Assembly (NCBI RefSeq): GCF_006346395.1
Contig: NZ_VDMS01000001.1
Location: 1,178,001 to 1,242,000, forward strand
Origin: Nocardioides plantarum
Lineage (GTDB): Bacteria; Actinomycetota; Actinomycetes; Propionibacteriales; Nocardioidaceae
DNA: 64,000 bases
Reading direction: 5' to 3'
Shown piece by piece: positions 1 through 9,387 of this stretch; within the stretch, counting starts at the first letter, position 1, and each line of letters begins with the position of its first letter. The translations under genes and the position numbers were made by a program. The notes beneath the pieces are model-generated. The model was not told the origin of the DNA and did not search any database. It saw only the letters and a program-made list of their open reading frames with translations.

Positions 1-505
1 CGTACCTGGTGGTGACGGGCTGAGGATCGAACGTCGAGTCCGCCGCGGTCACGTCGAGCTCGTAGGGCTGCTCGGTCGCGCCACCGTCGGTCGTGATCGT
101 CTCGGAGGTGACCTCGACCCGGTCGAGGTAGACCCGGCGCTTGGTGCTGAACGGGGCGCGCAGCTTCTTGGCCAGGTCGTAGGCCTGGAAGGTGAAGGTG
201 AAGTACTTCTTCCCGCCGGGGTACCACTCGTTGGTGCGGGGCGTGGCCTTCGTGGGATAGATCGTGAAGACGAAGTCGACCTTGGTGGCCCCGTTGGTCG
301 ACAGGTGGGACTGGAAGGTCCCGTCACGGGTGAACTGGGAGTCGACCAGGTCGGTCGAGGCCGTGGCCGACGTGGGCGCCTGGGGCGCGGGCTCCTTGTC
401 GTCACCGCCGCTCAGCACGCTGCAGCCGCTGGCCGCCAGCGCGAGCACCAGGGAGGCCAGCAGCACGCGGAGGGGGCCGGGAGCCTTGCTCGAGAGGCCC
501 CTCAT
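1..505 (-). CDS. Lipoprotein, C-terminus cut by window start
   Basis: About 168 codons are visible on the minus strand; the gene runs off the left edge. The N-terminus has basic residues, a hydrophobic stretch and a lipobox (LAASGC, Cys about residue 27), so the mature protein should be lipid-anchored to the outer face of the membrane. After a Gly/Asp- and Ala/Pro-rich linker the chain reads as a beta-rich domain without motifs I recognise. Its ATG overlaps the TGA of the upstream glycosyltransferase (ATGA), so the two are probably translationally coupled and functionally linked, perhaps in making or exporting a surface polysaccharide. That role is inferred from context only. Confidence 0.75.
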   Translation of the reverse strand, partial: MRGLSSKAPGPLRVLLASLVLALAASGCSVLSGGDDKEPAPQAPTSATASTDLVDSQFTRDGTFQSHLSTNGATKVDFVFTIYPTKATPRTNEWYPGGKKYFTFTFQAYDLAKKLRAPFSTKRRVYLDRVEVTSETITTDGGATEQPYELDVTAADSTFDPQPVTTRY

Positions 506-1989
506 GCCCGGTAGCCGCGGTGACGCTTGGAGATCTTGACGAACATCCAGACGGTCTGCAGGGCCGTGATGAGACCGAGCACCGGCCAGCACGCGGCGAG
601 GACGTCGGAGCGCGTGGCGATCGGCAGCTGGTACCAGACCACGCCGCTGATCACGAGGAACACGACGAGCGCGATGAACGGGTAGAGGAACGCGGTGCCC
701 TTGCCGCGCTCGGCCTTGGCCTGCGCGGCCCAGTTGTCGGTCTGCTGGCGGCTGAAGAACTTCAGCCAGGCGCGCACGAAGTGGCCCATTCGGATCCACA
801 TGTAGAACTCGGCGGGGAACATGAGGATCCCGAAGAGGTAGTCGCGTCGGTTGACGAAGGCCATCGACTTGGCGACCTTGACGTTGAGCAGGACGGCCGC
901 GATCGGCGGGATCGCCCAGTACCACTGGAAGACCAGCGCGTCGATGGTGATCGACCCGGCCAGCAGCATCAGGAACCCGAGCCGGGTGATGATGTTGACG
1001 ACCATCGAGAGGTGCTCGAACCAGCGCAGGCGCAGGTTGGGGTGCAGCGGCTGGCCCTTGGTGTCGCCGCGCTGCCCGGGCCACATCAGGTCGATGGCGC
1101 CGAAGTTCCACTTGACCTGCTGGCCGTCGAGGGCGCGCAGCGTCTCCATGCCGCCGACGTGGGCGCGCGCCTTGGCGCTGATCTTGGTGAGGTAGCCGGC
1201 GCTCTTGATCTGCAGCGACAGCAGGGAGTCCTCGACCTCGCTGTCGCTGACCCACGGGGTGCGCTGGTGGCTCTCGCGCATCACGTCGCGCAGCGCCGCG
1301 GTCGAGAAGATCGAGAACTGGCCACCGAGCACCGCCATGTTGCGGCCCTTGAGCAGGTTCTGCATGTTGAACGCCGAGAACTGCGCGCGCTGACCGGCGA
1401 TGAGCAGCTTGGGCATCAGCCCCTCGATGGCGCTGTCGTCGATCGAGTAGATCGCCGAGATGCCGCCGATGCGGTCGTCGGAGGAGATCTCGTCGACCAG
1501 CGCCTCGAGCGCGTCGGGCTCGGGGGTGGTGTCACCGTCGACGCCGAGCAGGAAGTCCATGTGCTCGACCAGCGAGTAGCCGTAGTTGAGCGCGCCGACC
1601 TTCTTGTCGGGGTTCTTGCCGATGTCGTGGACGTAGATCAGCGTGGACTGCTCGCCGGTCGCCGTCATCCGCGTCTGCGGGCCGGCGTAGTGGCTGGCGA
1701 TCTCGACGGAGTCGTCGCTGGAGTTGTTGATGATCACGTGGATGACGTCGGGCAGCCGGCTCTGCATCAGCAGGGAGTCCAGCACGCCGGCGATCGTCTC
1801 GGCCTCGTTGTAGGCCGGGATGATGCATCCGACCGTGGCGCGCTGCTCCGGGATCGAGGCGACCTCGCCCAGGAACTGGTCGGCGTAGGCCTCCAGCTCC
1901 GGGTCGGGGAGGCGCACGAACGGCGAGGAGGTGACGGGCACCGTGGGGTCGAGGCCCGTCGCTGCGGTGGGGGGATGGTCGATGCTCAC
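502..1989 (-). CDS. Membrane glycosyltransferase family 2
   Basis: 495 aa. The cytosolic GT-A domain shows IIPAYNE at 56-62, a DGD metal/nucleotide motif at 151-153, an ED acid pair at 253-254 and QQVKW at 290-294, the last resembling the QxxRW motif of processive beta-glycosyltransferases (cellulose, hyaluronan, poly-GlcNAc synthases) with Lys for Arg. From about residue 325 hydrophobic segments alternate with basic loops, consistent with a C-terminal membrane domain that could feed polymer across the membrane. No PilZ domain is visible. The gene is coupled (ATGA) to a downstream lipoprotein, and a secreted beta-domain protein lies just upstream on the same strand. The sugar donor and product cannot be told from sequence. 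Confidence 0.88.
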   Translation of the reverse strand: MSIDHPPTAATGLDPTVPVTSSPFVRLPDPELEAYADQFLGEVASIPEQRATVGCIIPAYNEAETIAGVLDSLLMQSRLPDVIHVIINNSSDDSVEIASHYAGPQTRMTATGEQSTLIYVHDIGKNPDKKVGALNYGYSLVEHMDFLLGVDGDTTPEPDALEALVDEISSDDRIGGISAIYSIDDSAIEGLMPKLLIAGQRAQFSAFNMQNLLKGRNMAVLGGQFSIFSTAALRDVMRESHQRTPWVSDSEVEDSLLSLQIKSAGYLTKISAKARAHVGGMETLRALDGQQVKWNFGAIDLMWPGQRGDTKGQPLHPNLRLRWFEHLSMVVNIITRLGFLMLLAGSITIDALVFQWYWAIPPIAAVLLNVKVAKSMAFVNRRDYLFGILMFPAEFYMWIRMGHFVRAWLKFFSRQQTDNWAAQAKAERGKGTAFLYPFIALVVFLVISGVVWYQLPIATRSDVLAACWPVLGLITALQTVWMFVKISKRHRGYRA

Positions 1990-2087
1990 GGGAGGAGTCT
2001 CCTCGTCGGGGTTCCGGTTCGGCGCAGTTTCACCGCATGGGGGAGGAACAGTTTCTCAACGAATCCTCAAGAGTCGAGGACCGTGGA

Positions 2088-3398
2088 TCAAGGTGTGGGT
2101 GTCGCGGTGGGTGTCGGCGTCGGCGCAGGCGTCCGGCACTGCTCGCCGTCCTGCGCCGAGTCGGGCTGGTGCTTGAGCAGGAGGTTGCCCGCGTAGGTGC
2201 GCTTCCCGGTCTGCAGGGAGACGGCGACCTTGGTGACGGCGTACTTGCAGTAGCTGGTGCTGTTGCCGCCGCTGCCGGGGCCGAGGTAGTCGCTGTAGGG
2301 GCCGGGACCGGCCACGACCCGCAGGCCGTACTGGGTCGTGAGCTGCCCGTCGAGCGTGTAGGCCCCGCTGGCCGACGACGTGGTGGTGTCGAGGACCTTG
2401 CCGTTCTTGTCGAACAGCCGCACGACCGCCTTGCTCAGGCCGACCGTCGGGTGGTTGGCGTCGACGATGCGTCCGGTGATCCAGCCGCCGCGCTTGGTGA
2501 GCCGGGCGCTGCCGAAGACCAGGCGCTGCGAGCGCACCTCGGTGCGGACGCTGACGGTGGCCGGCAGGTAGTTGCCGATGCCGGGGACCTGGACGCGGTA
2601 GCGGCCGGGGAACAGACCCTTGAAGGTCACCGATCCCTGGCGGACGCGGGCGGTCCAGAACTGACCGGTGCGCACGCTGACCGCGGTGACCGAGGCGGTG
2701 GTGCGGGCCGGCTCCTTGCCGGCGTAGACGTCGAGCAGGAGGTTGCCGGCCCGGGTGACCAGGCGCAGGTCGACCTGGCGGAACTTGCTGCCCTTGACCG
2801 AGCCGAGGTAGGTGCTGCGCGCGACCCAGGTCTGCTTGCGGTCGTAGGTGAAGACGGAGTACTTGCCCGCCGGCAGCCCGCCGAGCGCGTAGTTGCCCTT
2901 GCCGTCGGCGGTGGTGGTGAAGCTCTGCTCACTGGTGTTGGCGGCCACGACCTTGGCCCCGGCCGCGGCCTTGCCGCCGGCGAGGACCTTGCCGCCGATG
3001 GACGCACCGCGGCGCATCCGGACGTTGCGGACCGTCGTGCTGCCGGTGTAGACGGTCACGCTGACGGTGGCCGGGGCGTTCTTCGTGACGTCGTAGGCCG
3101 GCCGCTGGTCGACGAACTGCAGGAAGTACTTCCCGGGCTTGAGGGTCAGCGAGTAGCCGCCGGCGTCGGCCTTGCGGGTGCCGAGGTAGCGCCACCCGGC
3201 GTCGAACCAGAGCACGTTGGTGCGCGGGGTGCTGCTGCCGGACTGGACGATCGCGCCGCGCACCTTGCCGGTGGCGGTGGCCGCGGAGGCCGGGGTCGCG
3301 GCCAGGCTCAGGCCGACGAAGAGGGCCAGCAGGAGGCCGACCAGCAGGCGCACGGCGTACGACGAGGTCGTCCCAGCGGAGGGAGCACGGTGGTTCAT
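2088..3398 (-). CDS. Secreted protein with carboxypeptidase-regulatory-like repeats
   Basis: 436 aa from ATG 3398. I chose this start because it is followed at once by a signal peptide (hydrophobic core LLVGLLLALFVGLSLA, cleavage after ATPASA); in-frame codons further upstream would put a non-signal stretch in front. The mature part is Gly/Thr/Val-rich with repeated segments of the type KGLFPGRYRV, AGGYSLTLKPGKYFLQF and ASGAYTLDG, the hallmark of small CarboxypepD_reg-like or prealbumin-like beta-sandwiches; I count four or five. The C-terminus is a Thr-Pro repeat tail (TPTPTATPTP). Likely an extracellular structural or adhesive protein; no catalytic motif is seen. It lies about 100 bp upstream of the GT2 gene on the same strand. 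Confidence 0.75.
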   Translation of the reverse strand: MNHRAPSAGTTSSYAVRLLVGLLLALFVGLSLAATPASAATATGKVRGAIVQSGSSTPRTNVLWFDAGWRYLGTRKADAGGYSLTLKPGKYFLQFVDQRPAYDVTKNAPATVSVTVYTGSTTVRNVRMRRGASIGGKVLAGGKAAAGAKVVAANTSEQSFTTTADGKGNYALGGLPAGKYSVFTYDRKQTWVARSTYLGSVKGSKFRQVDLRLVTRAGNLLLDVYAGKEPARTTASVTAVSVRTGQFWTARVRQGSVTFKGLFPGRYRVQVPGIGNYLPATVSVRTEVRSQRLVFGSARLTKRGGWITGRIVDANHPTVGLSKAVVRLFDKNGKVLDTTTSSASGAYTLDGQLTTQYGLRVVAGPGPYSDYLGPGSGGNSTSYCKYAVTKVAVSLQTGKRTYAGNLLLKHQPDSAQDGEQCRTPAPTPTPTATPTP

Positions 3399-3582
3399 GA
3401 CGCCATCATGAACCGCGAACCTCAAGACCCGTGCGTCGAAGGCACCACGACCCCTCAAGTTCCGCCGTTAGAGCGCCGGACCCGGGTCGCGGGACCCTCC
3501 CTTCCCACGGGCGGCGGGGCCGCACATACTTCGAGCACCGCGGGCCCCCGCGCCACCGCCCTCCTCGACCCCGGAGCACCGC

Positions 3583-4119
3583 ATGACTGCCCCCCGCCCC
3601 CTCCGTCTCCTGACCCTCCTCGCCGCCCTGGTCGTCCTCGTCGCCGCCCCGACGGCCGTCCCCGCGGCCCAGGCCGCCGGCGCCTCCTCGGCCGGCGCCC
3701 GCGACGCCGACCTGACGACGTACCGCAGCGGCATCTCGGTGCGCCGGGAGACCAACGTCAGCACCAAGCTGGCCAAGCTGCCCGCGGACTACCGGCGCGC
3801 CGTGCGGGCATGGCTGGAGAGGGCCTACCAGGAGGCCGGGGCCGACGAGGCGTGCGCCAACAGCCCGCGCCTGACGGCCTACGCCTACCACCGCGACGGC
3901 TTCGTCACCAGCAGCCAGGGCATCTCCCCCGCCACCGGGGAGCCCGACTCCTGCGCCCAGGGTGGCTACGCCTCCATCTGGTCCAAGCGGGGCGGCCCGT
4001 GGCGCGAGGTGATCAAGGGCCAGGAGCCGCCCTCGTGCCGCGCGCTGGTCTGGCACCGGGTGCCGCGGTCCATGGTCGACCGGTGCTTCGACGACCAGGG
4101 TCAGCCGGTCACCTACTAG
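3583..4119 (+). CDS. Secreted protein of unknown function
   Basis: 178 aa. The N-terminus is a clear Sec signal peptide (hydrophobic LLTLLAALVVLVAAP, Ala-rich AQAAGA cleavage region). The mature domain of about 145 aa has four cysteines (in ADEACANS, DSCAQGG, PSCRAL, VDRCFD), which could form two disulfides, and several Trp/Tyr residues (YASIWSKRGGPWREV). I do not recognise the family. It stands alone, divergent from the secreted repeat protein to its left and convergent with the gene at 4180; a strong hairpin follows its stop codon. Confidence 0.65.
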   Translation: MTAPRPLRLLTLLAALVVLVAAPTAVPAAQAAGASSAGARDADLTTYRSGISVRRETNVSTKLAKLPADYRRAVRAWLERAYQEAGADEACANSPRLTAYAYHRDGFVTSSQGISPATGEPDSCAQGGYASIWSKRGGPWREVIKGQEPPSCRALVWHRVPRSMVDRCFDDQGQPVTY

Positions 4120-4138
4120 GTCGTCCCTCTCACGCGCG

Positions 4139-4175
4139 GCAGCGCCCGCCCCGGACACGTCGGGGCGGGCGCTGC
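4139..4175. terminator. Perfect 14-bp stem between convergent genes
   Basis: GCAGCGCCCGCCCC at 4139-4152 pairs exactly with 4162-4175 around a 9-nt loop. It sits between the stop codons of the secreted-protein gene (ends 4119) and the oppositely oriented reductase gene (ends 4180), where a bidirectional terminator is expected. There is no U-tract on either strand, as is common for GC-rich actinobacterial terminators. Confidence 0.7.
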
Positions 4176-4179
4176 GGCC

Positions 4180-5358
4180 TCAGCCGACGACCTCGAACGT
4201 GATGCCACGCGCGCTGAGCCGGGTGATCAGGTTGTCGCCCATCGCCTGCGCGGTGGTGACGCTGCCGACGGTCGGCGGGTTGTCGTCGAAGGCCAGGCAC
4301 AGCGCCGACTCGGCGAGCATCTTCGCCGTCTCTCCGTAGCCCGGGTCTCCCCCGCTCACCTTGGTGCGCAGCGAGCGGCCCTCGGACTCGGCCACGAACT
4401 CGACGGTGAACCACGACTTCGCGCGCTTGGCCTCGTCGGGCCCGTGGCCCTGCGGGACCCGCTTGAGCAGGAGGTTGCGCGCGGGCGGCACCTGCGCCGC
4501 GACCCCGATCACCGAGACCGCCGCGAGCCCACCGAGCGCGTAGCGCAGCGTCTTGGTGCCGGCGTAGTGGGAGTAGCGGAAGTCGGGGCCGTACGCCGCC
4601 AGCGCGGCGCCGCTGCGCGCGACCACCTGCGGGTCGATCGTCGGCATCGGCAGCAGCCAGTAGCCGAGGTCCTTGTCGCGGTGGGGCTTGCCCGCGACGG
4701 CGCGGGACTTCCGCCCGTCGGCGGGACGGCCCTCGGCCCGGCGGCGCGTCTTGGCGGCGGCCGACATCTGCTTGGCGCGCGAGAACGCGCCCATCGCGGA
4801 GTGGAAGGTGCCGCCGGACGCGCTCCCGGACGCGCGGACGACGCCGCGCAGCGTCACCGGCCCGGTGGCCTGCAGCTCCTTGACGGTGAAGTAGGCGCCG
4901 AGGTCGTGCGGGATCGAGTCGAAGCCGCACGCGTGCACGATCCGCGCCCCGCTGGCGACCGCGGTCTCGTGCTGGGCGACGTAGGTCGTGTCGACGAACT
5001 CCGGCTCACCGGTCAGGTCGACGTAGTCGGTGCCCGTCTCGGCGCACGCGGCGACCAGCGGACCGCCGAGCTGCTGGTAGGGCCCGACGGTCGTGACGGC
5101 GACCTTGGCCCGGCGTACGACGTCGGCGAGCGCGCCCTGGTCGCCCGCGTCGACGACGACGAGCTCGAGCTCGCCCAGGTCGGGGTGCGCGGCCGCCAGC
5201 CGGTCGCGGACCGCCTCGAGCTTGGTCCGGTTGCGCCCCGCCAGCGCCCAGCGCAGGCCGCTCGGACCGTGCTCGGCCAGGTAGTCGGCCGTGAGGCCGC
5301 CGGTGAACCCGGTGGCACCGAACAGGACGAGGTCGAGGTCGCGCGTGGTCTCCGCCAT
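4180..5358 (-). CDS. Saccharopine dehydrogenase-like / trans-acting enoyl reductase family protein
   Basis: 392 aa from ATG 5358 (an upstream in-frame codon at 5385 has no support). The N-terminus is a Rossmann fold beginning with VLFGATGFTGG (about residues 10-20), followed by GRNRTKL, typical of the saccharopine-dehydrogenase NADP-binding family; the conserved YVDLTGEPEF and HACGFDSIPHDLG stretches match actinobacterial and mycobacterial proteins annotated as trans-acting enoyl reductases (Rv2449c and Rv2953 relatives). In mycobacteria Rv2953 acts with polyketide synthases in phthiocerol lipid synthesis; no PKS is nearby here, so the substrate is unknown. Monocistronic and divergent from the sigma factor gene. 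Confidence 0.8.
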   Translation of the reverse strand: MAETTRDLDLVLFGATGFTGGLTADYLAEHGPSGLRWALAGRNRTKLEAVRDRLAAAHPDLGELELVVVDAGDQGALADVVRRAKVAVTTVGPYQQLGGPLVAACAETGTDYVDLTGEPEFVDTTYVAQHETAVASGARIVHACGFDSIPHDLGAYFTVKELQATGPVTLRGVVRASGSASGGTFHSAMGAFSRAKQMSAAAKTRRRAEGRPADGRKSRAVAGKPHRDKDLGYWLLPMPTIDPQVVARSGAALAAYGPDFRYSHYAGTKTLRYALGGLAAVSVIGVAAQVPPARNLLLKRVPQGHGPDEAKRAKSWFTVEFVAESEGRSLRTKVSGGDPGYGETAKMLAESALCLAFDDNPPTVGSVTTAQAMGDNLITRLSARGITFEVVG

Positions 5359-5400
5359 GGCGCCATCGTGGCACTTCGCCCACATCGGACCCGACGGGGT

Positions 5401-5427
5401 GGAACCTTCGAGACCTCACACCACGTC
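5401..5427 (+). promoter_or_regulatory. Candidate ECF-type promoter of the sigma factor gene
   Basis: GGAACC at 5401-5406 is followed after 17 nt by CGTC at 5424-5427, resembling the GGAAC / CGTC elements used by many ECF sigma factors. It lies 70 nt upstream of the SigE-type sigma gene, so autoregulation is plausible. This is pattern matching only; the spacer is at the long end of the usual range. Confidence 0.35.
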
Positions 5428-5496
5428 GTACGCCAGAACGCCGCACCACCCAGCCCTCCCCCAGCTCCCCCTGCTCGCCCTCCCGAGAAGAGACCC

Positions 5497-6048
5497 ATGG
5501 ACCACGACGCGGACTACGCGGCCTACGTGCGCGAGTCGTGGAGCACCCTCGTGCGCTCCGCGGTCTTCCTCGGCTGCCCGCTGCACGAGGCCGAGGACCT
5601 GGCCCAGACCACGCTGGTGCGCTGCTACACCGCGTGGCCGACCGTGGCCGCCGCCGACAACCGCGCGGCCTACGTCTACCGGATGCTGCTCAACTGCCTG
5701 CGCGACAGCAAGCGCCGGCGCTGGTGGGGCGAGCGGCCGGCCGAGCGGCTGCCCGAGTCGCGGACCACCGTCGTGCGCGACGACACCGCCGACGTCGACA
5801 CCGCCGACGCCGTGCACCGGGCCCTGGCCGGGCTCACCAAGATCAACCGCGACGTCGTCGTGCTGCGCTACTTCACCGGCCTGAGCGAGCAGCAGACCGC
5901 CGAGGTGCTCGGCGTCCCGGCCGGCACCGTCAAGAGCCGGCTCTCCCGGTCGCTGGCGCAGCTCGCCCGGGACGCCCACCTGGCCGACCTGCGGCCCGAG
6001 TTCCAGCCCACGCTCCAGCCCGAACCCACCGAGGGAGCCACGTCATGA
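5497..6048 (+). CDS. SigE-family RNA polymerase sigma factor (ECF-like)
   Basis: 183 aa. Region 2 is at about residues 8-75 (SAVFLGCPLHEAEDLAQTTL then YVYRMLLNCLRDSKRRRWW), and region 4 at about 105-160 (INRDVVVLRYFTGLSEQQTA, EVLGVPAGTVKSRLSRSL). There is no region 1 or 3, which places it with ECF-type factors, specifically the actinobacterial SigE family of about 170-180 aa. The ATG at 5497 follows a purine-rich GAGAAGAGA. Its TGA overlaps the ATG of the next gene (ATGA), and that protein has a short cytosolic N-terminus and one membrane span, the layout of an anti-sigma regulator. Confidence 0.9.
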   Translation: MDHDADYAAYVRESWSTLVRSAVFLGCPLHEAEDLAQTTLVRCYTAWPTVAAADNRAAYVYRMLLNCLRDSKRRRWWGERPAERLPESRTTVVRDDTADVDTADAVHRALAGLTKINRDVVVLRYFTGLSEQQTAEVLGVPAGTVKSRLSRSLAQLARDAHLADLRPEFQPTLQPEPTEGATS

Positions 6049-8123
6049 CCGACCTGGAGAAGCACTGGGACGACCTGGCCGTCGGGCCCGCCCCCGTCGA
6101 CGCGATCCTGCGCCGCGCCCGCCGTACGTCGCTCGGCCCGGCCGCGACCGGTCGGCGCCGGCCCGAGGACCGGCTGCGTCGCTCGCTGACCACCGTCGCC
6201 GTGCTCGGCGGCGTCGCCGCCGCCTTCGTGGCCGGCACGATCGTGCCCGACGCGGGCGGGCCCGACGGCCCGGTCGCGGGCGGTCTCGGCGGCAACGCGA
6301 CCCCGGTCGCGTTCCACGGCGAGCTGCAGGCGAAGTCCTGCGACGGCCTGCTCGCCTCCTACGTGGACCGGAGCGTCGACCTGGTGACGAAGGACGGATG
6401 GGGCGACCCGTTCCTCGTGAACCGCGCGGCGAGCAACTGGGTGCAGGAAGACGGCCTTCGCCGGCTGGATGACTTCAGCACCGCCAGGGACAGCGTCATC
6501 CCCCGGAGCACCTCCCTCGACCAGGCCGCCGGAGCGACGTCCAACTTCGGCAAGACCTCGAACGCCAAGTCCTCCGACACCGGCACCAACGTCCAGGAGA
6601 CCGGCGTCGACGAGCCCGACAGCGTCAAGACCGACGGCACGGTGCTGATCCGCCTCCGCGGCGCCGTGCTCACGACGTACGACGTCTCCGGCGACACCCT
6701 CGACCAGCTCGGCCGGCTCGACCTGGGCGACTTCCACGACGGCGAGATCCTCCTGGCCGGCTCGACGGTGGTCGCGGTCGGCAACGACGGCAGCCGCTAC
6801 TCCCCCGACAGCGTCCAGGGGGCCGCCCTCGGCACCGGGGCCGGCAGCCCGTCGCCGCAGACCCGGGTGCTGAGCGTCAGCATCGACGACCCCGCCGCTC
6901 CCCGGCTCGAGCAGACCGTCGACTACGACGCCGCGCTCGTGGCCGCCCGCCAGCACGGCACCGACGTCCGCGTCGTGCTGTCCAAGGGCCTGCCCGACCT
7001 CGCCTTCGAGGACGGGGCGACCGCCGAGGAGAACCGCAAGCTCGTCGAGAGGACGACGCTCGACGACTGGCTCCCCCACGTCTCCGTCGACGGTGGTGAG
7101 TCCACCGACCTGCTCGACTGCGACCGGGTGGCCGTGCCGCGCGCCGACCTCGCCCCCGCCACGATGGCGGTCGTCGGCTTCGGCGCCACCACGCCCGGCA
7201 CGACCGACGCCCTCGGGCTCGCCGGCGACGCGCCCCTGACCTACGAGTCGGACGACCACCTCTACCTCGCGGCCAGCGCGCCGGGCAGCAGCTTCGACGG
7301 CTGCTTCGACTGCCTGCGCCGCACGACGGCGTCCGGCTCGGCCACCGGCGCCTCCGACGGGACCTCCCACGTCTACGACTTCACCGTCGACGGCACCGGG
7401 GCGACCTACGTCGGCGCCGGTGAGGTCGAGGGCTCGATCCGCGACCGCTGGTCGATGGACGAGTACGACGGCGTGCTGCGGGTCGCGGTCGGTCCGTCGA
7501 CCGAGACCGCCGACGCCAGCTCGATCGTCACCCTGCGCGCGCAGGGTGAGGAGCTGGTCGAGATCGGCCGGATCGACGACCTCGGCGCCAACGAGGACAT
7601 CAAGGCCGTGCGCTGGTTCGACGGTCTGGCCCTGGTGGTCACCTTCCGGCAGATCGACCCCCTCTACGCGGTCGACCTCACCGACCCCACCAAGCCGGTC
7701 CTCGAGGGCGAGCTGAAGATCCCCGGGTTCTCCAGCTACCTCCACCCGCTCAGCTCCGTGCGGGTGCTGGGCATCGGCTCCGACGGCCGCAACCGGGCCC
7801 AGGCCGGGTTCTTCGACGTCTCCGACCTGACCGACGTACGCCGCCTCGACAAGCTGACCTACGCCCCGGGCACCCAGGCCAGGGCCGGTGACGACCCGCG
7901 CCAGTTCACCTGGGTCCGCGAGGCGCGCAGCGCACTGACCGTGATCGCCCGGGGCAACAAGGGCTTCGTGTCCGAGCTGCACATCGAGAACGGCCGGATG
8001 ACCAACACGATGACCGAGGTCGAGTACGGCCGCGACGTCGACGCCGTACGGCTGGTGCAGGTCGGCGACGGCAAGGTGGTCCTGGTGACCGGTGAGGACG
8101 TGCGGTTCTTCCCGCTGGCCTAG
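6045..8123 (+). CDS. Membrane-anchored beta-propeller protein, putative regulator of the sigma factor
   Basis: 692 aa. Residues 1-46 are a cytosolic segment (MTDLEKHWDDL, Arg-rich), 48-68 one membrane helix (TTVAVLGGVAAAFVAG), and the rest is extracellular. From about residue 150 the sequence matches the actinobacterial and archaeal secreted beta-propeller family (PF09826-type): VQETGVDEPDSVKTDG, then repeated blade-like segments (YAVDLTDPTKPVLEGELKIPGFSSYLHP split by loops) near the C-terminus. A Cys pair in FDGCFDCLRR suggests a disulfide. The start overlaps the sigma gene stop by 4 nt. I infer that the N-terminal tail binds the sigma factor and that the propeller senses an outside signal; no zinc-binding anti-sigma motif (HxxxCxxC) is present, so the mechanism would be non-classical. 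Confidence 0.82.
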   Translation: MTDLEKHWDDLAVGPAPVDAILRRARRTSLGPAATGRRRPEDRLRRSLTTVAVLGGVAAAFVAGTIVPDAGGPDGPVAGGLGGNATPVAFHGELQAKSCDGLLASYVDRSVDLVTKDGWGDPFLVNRAASNWVQEDGLRRLDDFSTARDSVIPRSTSLDQAAGATSNFGKTSNAKSSDTGTNVQETGVDEPDSVKTDGTVLIRLRGAVLTTYDVSGDTLDQLGRLDLGDFHDGEILLAGSTVVAVGNDGSRYSPDSVQGAALGTGAGSPSPQTRVLSVSIDDPAAPRLEQTVDYDAALVAARQHGTDVRVVLSKGLPDLAFEDGATAEENRKLVERTTLDDWLPHVSVDGGESTDLLDCDRVAVPRADLAPATMAVVGFGATTPGTTDALGLAGDAPLTYESDDHLYLAASAPGSSFDGCFDCLRRTTASGSATGASDGTSHVYDFTVDGTGATYVGAGEVEGSIRDRWSMDEYDGVLRVAVGPSTETADASSIVTLRAQGEELVEIGRIDDLGANEDIKAVRWFDGLALVVTFRQIDPLYAVDLTDPTKPVLEGELKIPGFSSYLHPLSSVRVLGIGSDGRNRAQAGFFDVSDLTDVRRLDKLTYAPGTQARAGDDPRQFTWVREARSALTVIARGNKGFVSELHIENGRMTNTMTEVEYGRDVDAVRLVQVGDGKVVLVTGEDVRFFPLA

Positions 8124-8173
8124 GTCATGTCGACCAGGCCGGCGGGGCGATGACGCGACGTAGATTGGGCGGC

Positions 8174-8439
8174 ATGTGCCGCAACATCCGCCCGCTCAAC
8201 AACTTCGCGCCGCCGGCCTCCGACGACGAGGTCCACGCCGCCGCCCTGCAGTACGTCCGCAAGGTCGCCGGCACCACCAAGCCGTCGGCCGCCAACCAGG
8301 CGACCTTCGACCGGGCGGTCCACGAGATCGCCCACCTCACCCGCCACCTGGTCGACGACCTGGTCACCACCGCCCCACCCAAGGACCGCGCGGTCGAGGC
8401 CGAGAAGGCCCGCGCCAAGGCGCGCCTGCGGTACGGCGC

Positions 8440-8443
<4 letters not shown>
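8174..8443 (+). CDS. DUF2277 family protein
   Basis: 89 aa. The sequence begins MCRNIRPLNNFAPPA and continues ALQYVRKVAGTTKPS, the characteristic opening of DUF2277, a small family of unknown function found mostly in actinobacteria and proteobacteria. Length agrees with the family. The start at 8174 restores the conserved N-terminal MCRNI. The TGA overlaps the GTG of the Sir2 gene (GTGA), so the two are translationally coupled; a link to protein deacylation is possible but unproven. Confidence 0.88.
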
Positions 8444-9327
<884 letters not shown>

Positions 9328-9387
9328 CGAAGTTTCGTACCAGGAGAAGGAGTTTCACCGCCGTAGCGGTGAATCTCCCAACGCGTG

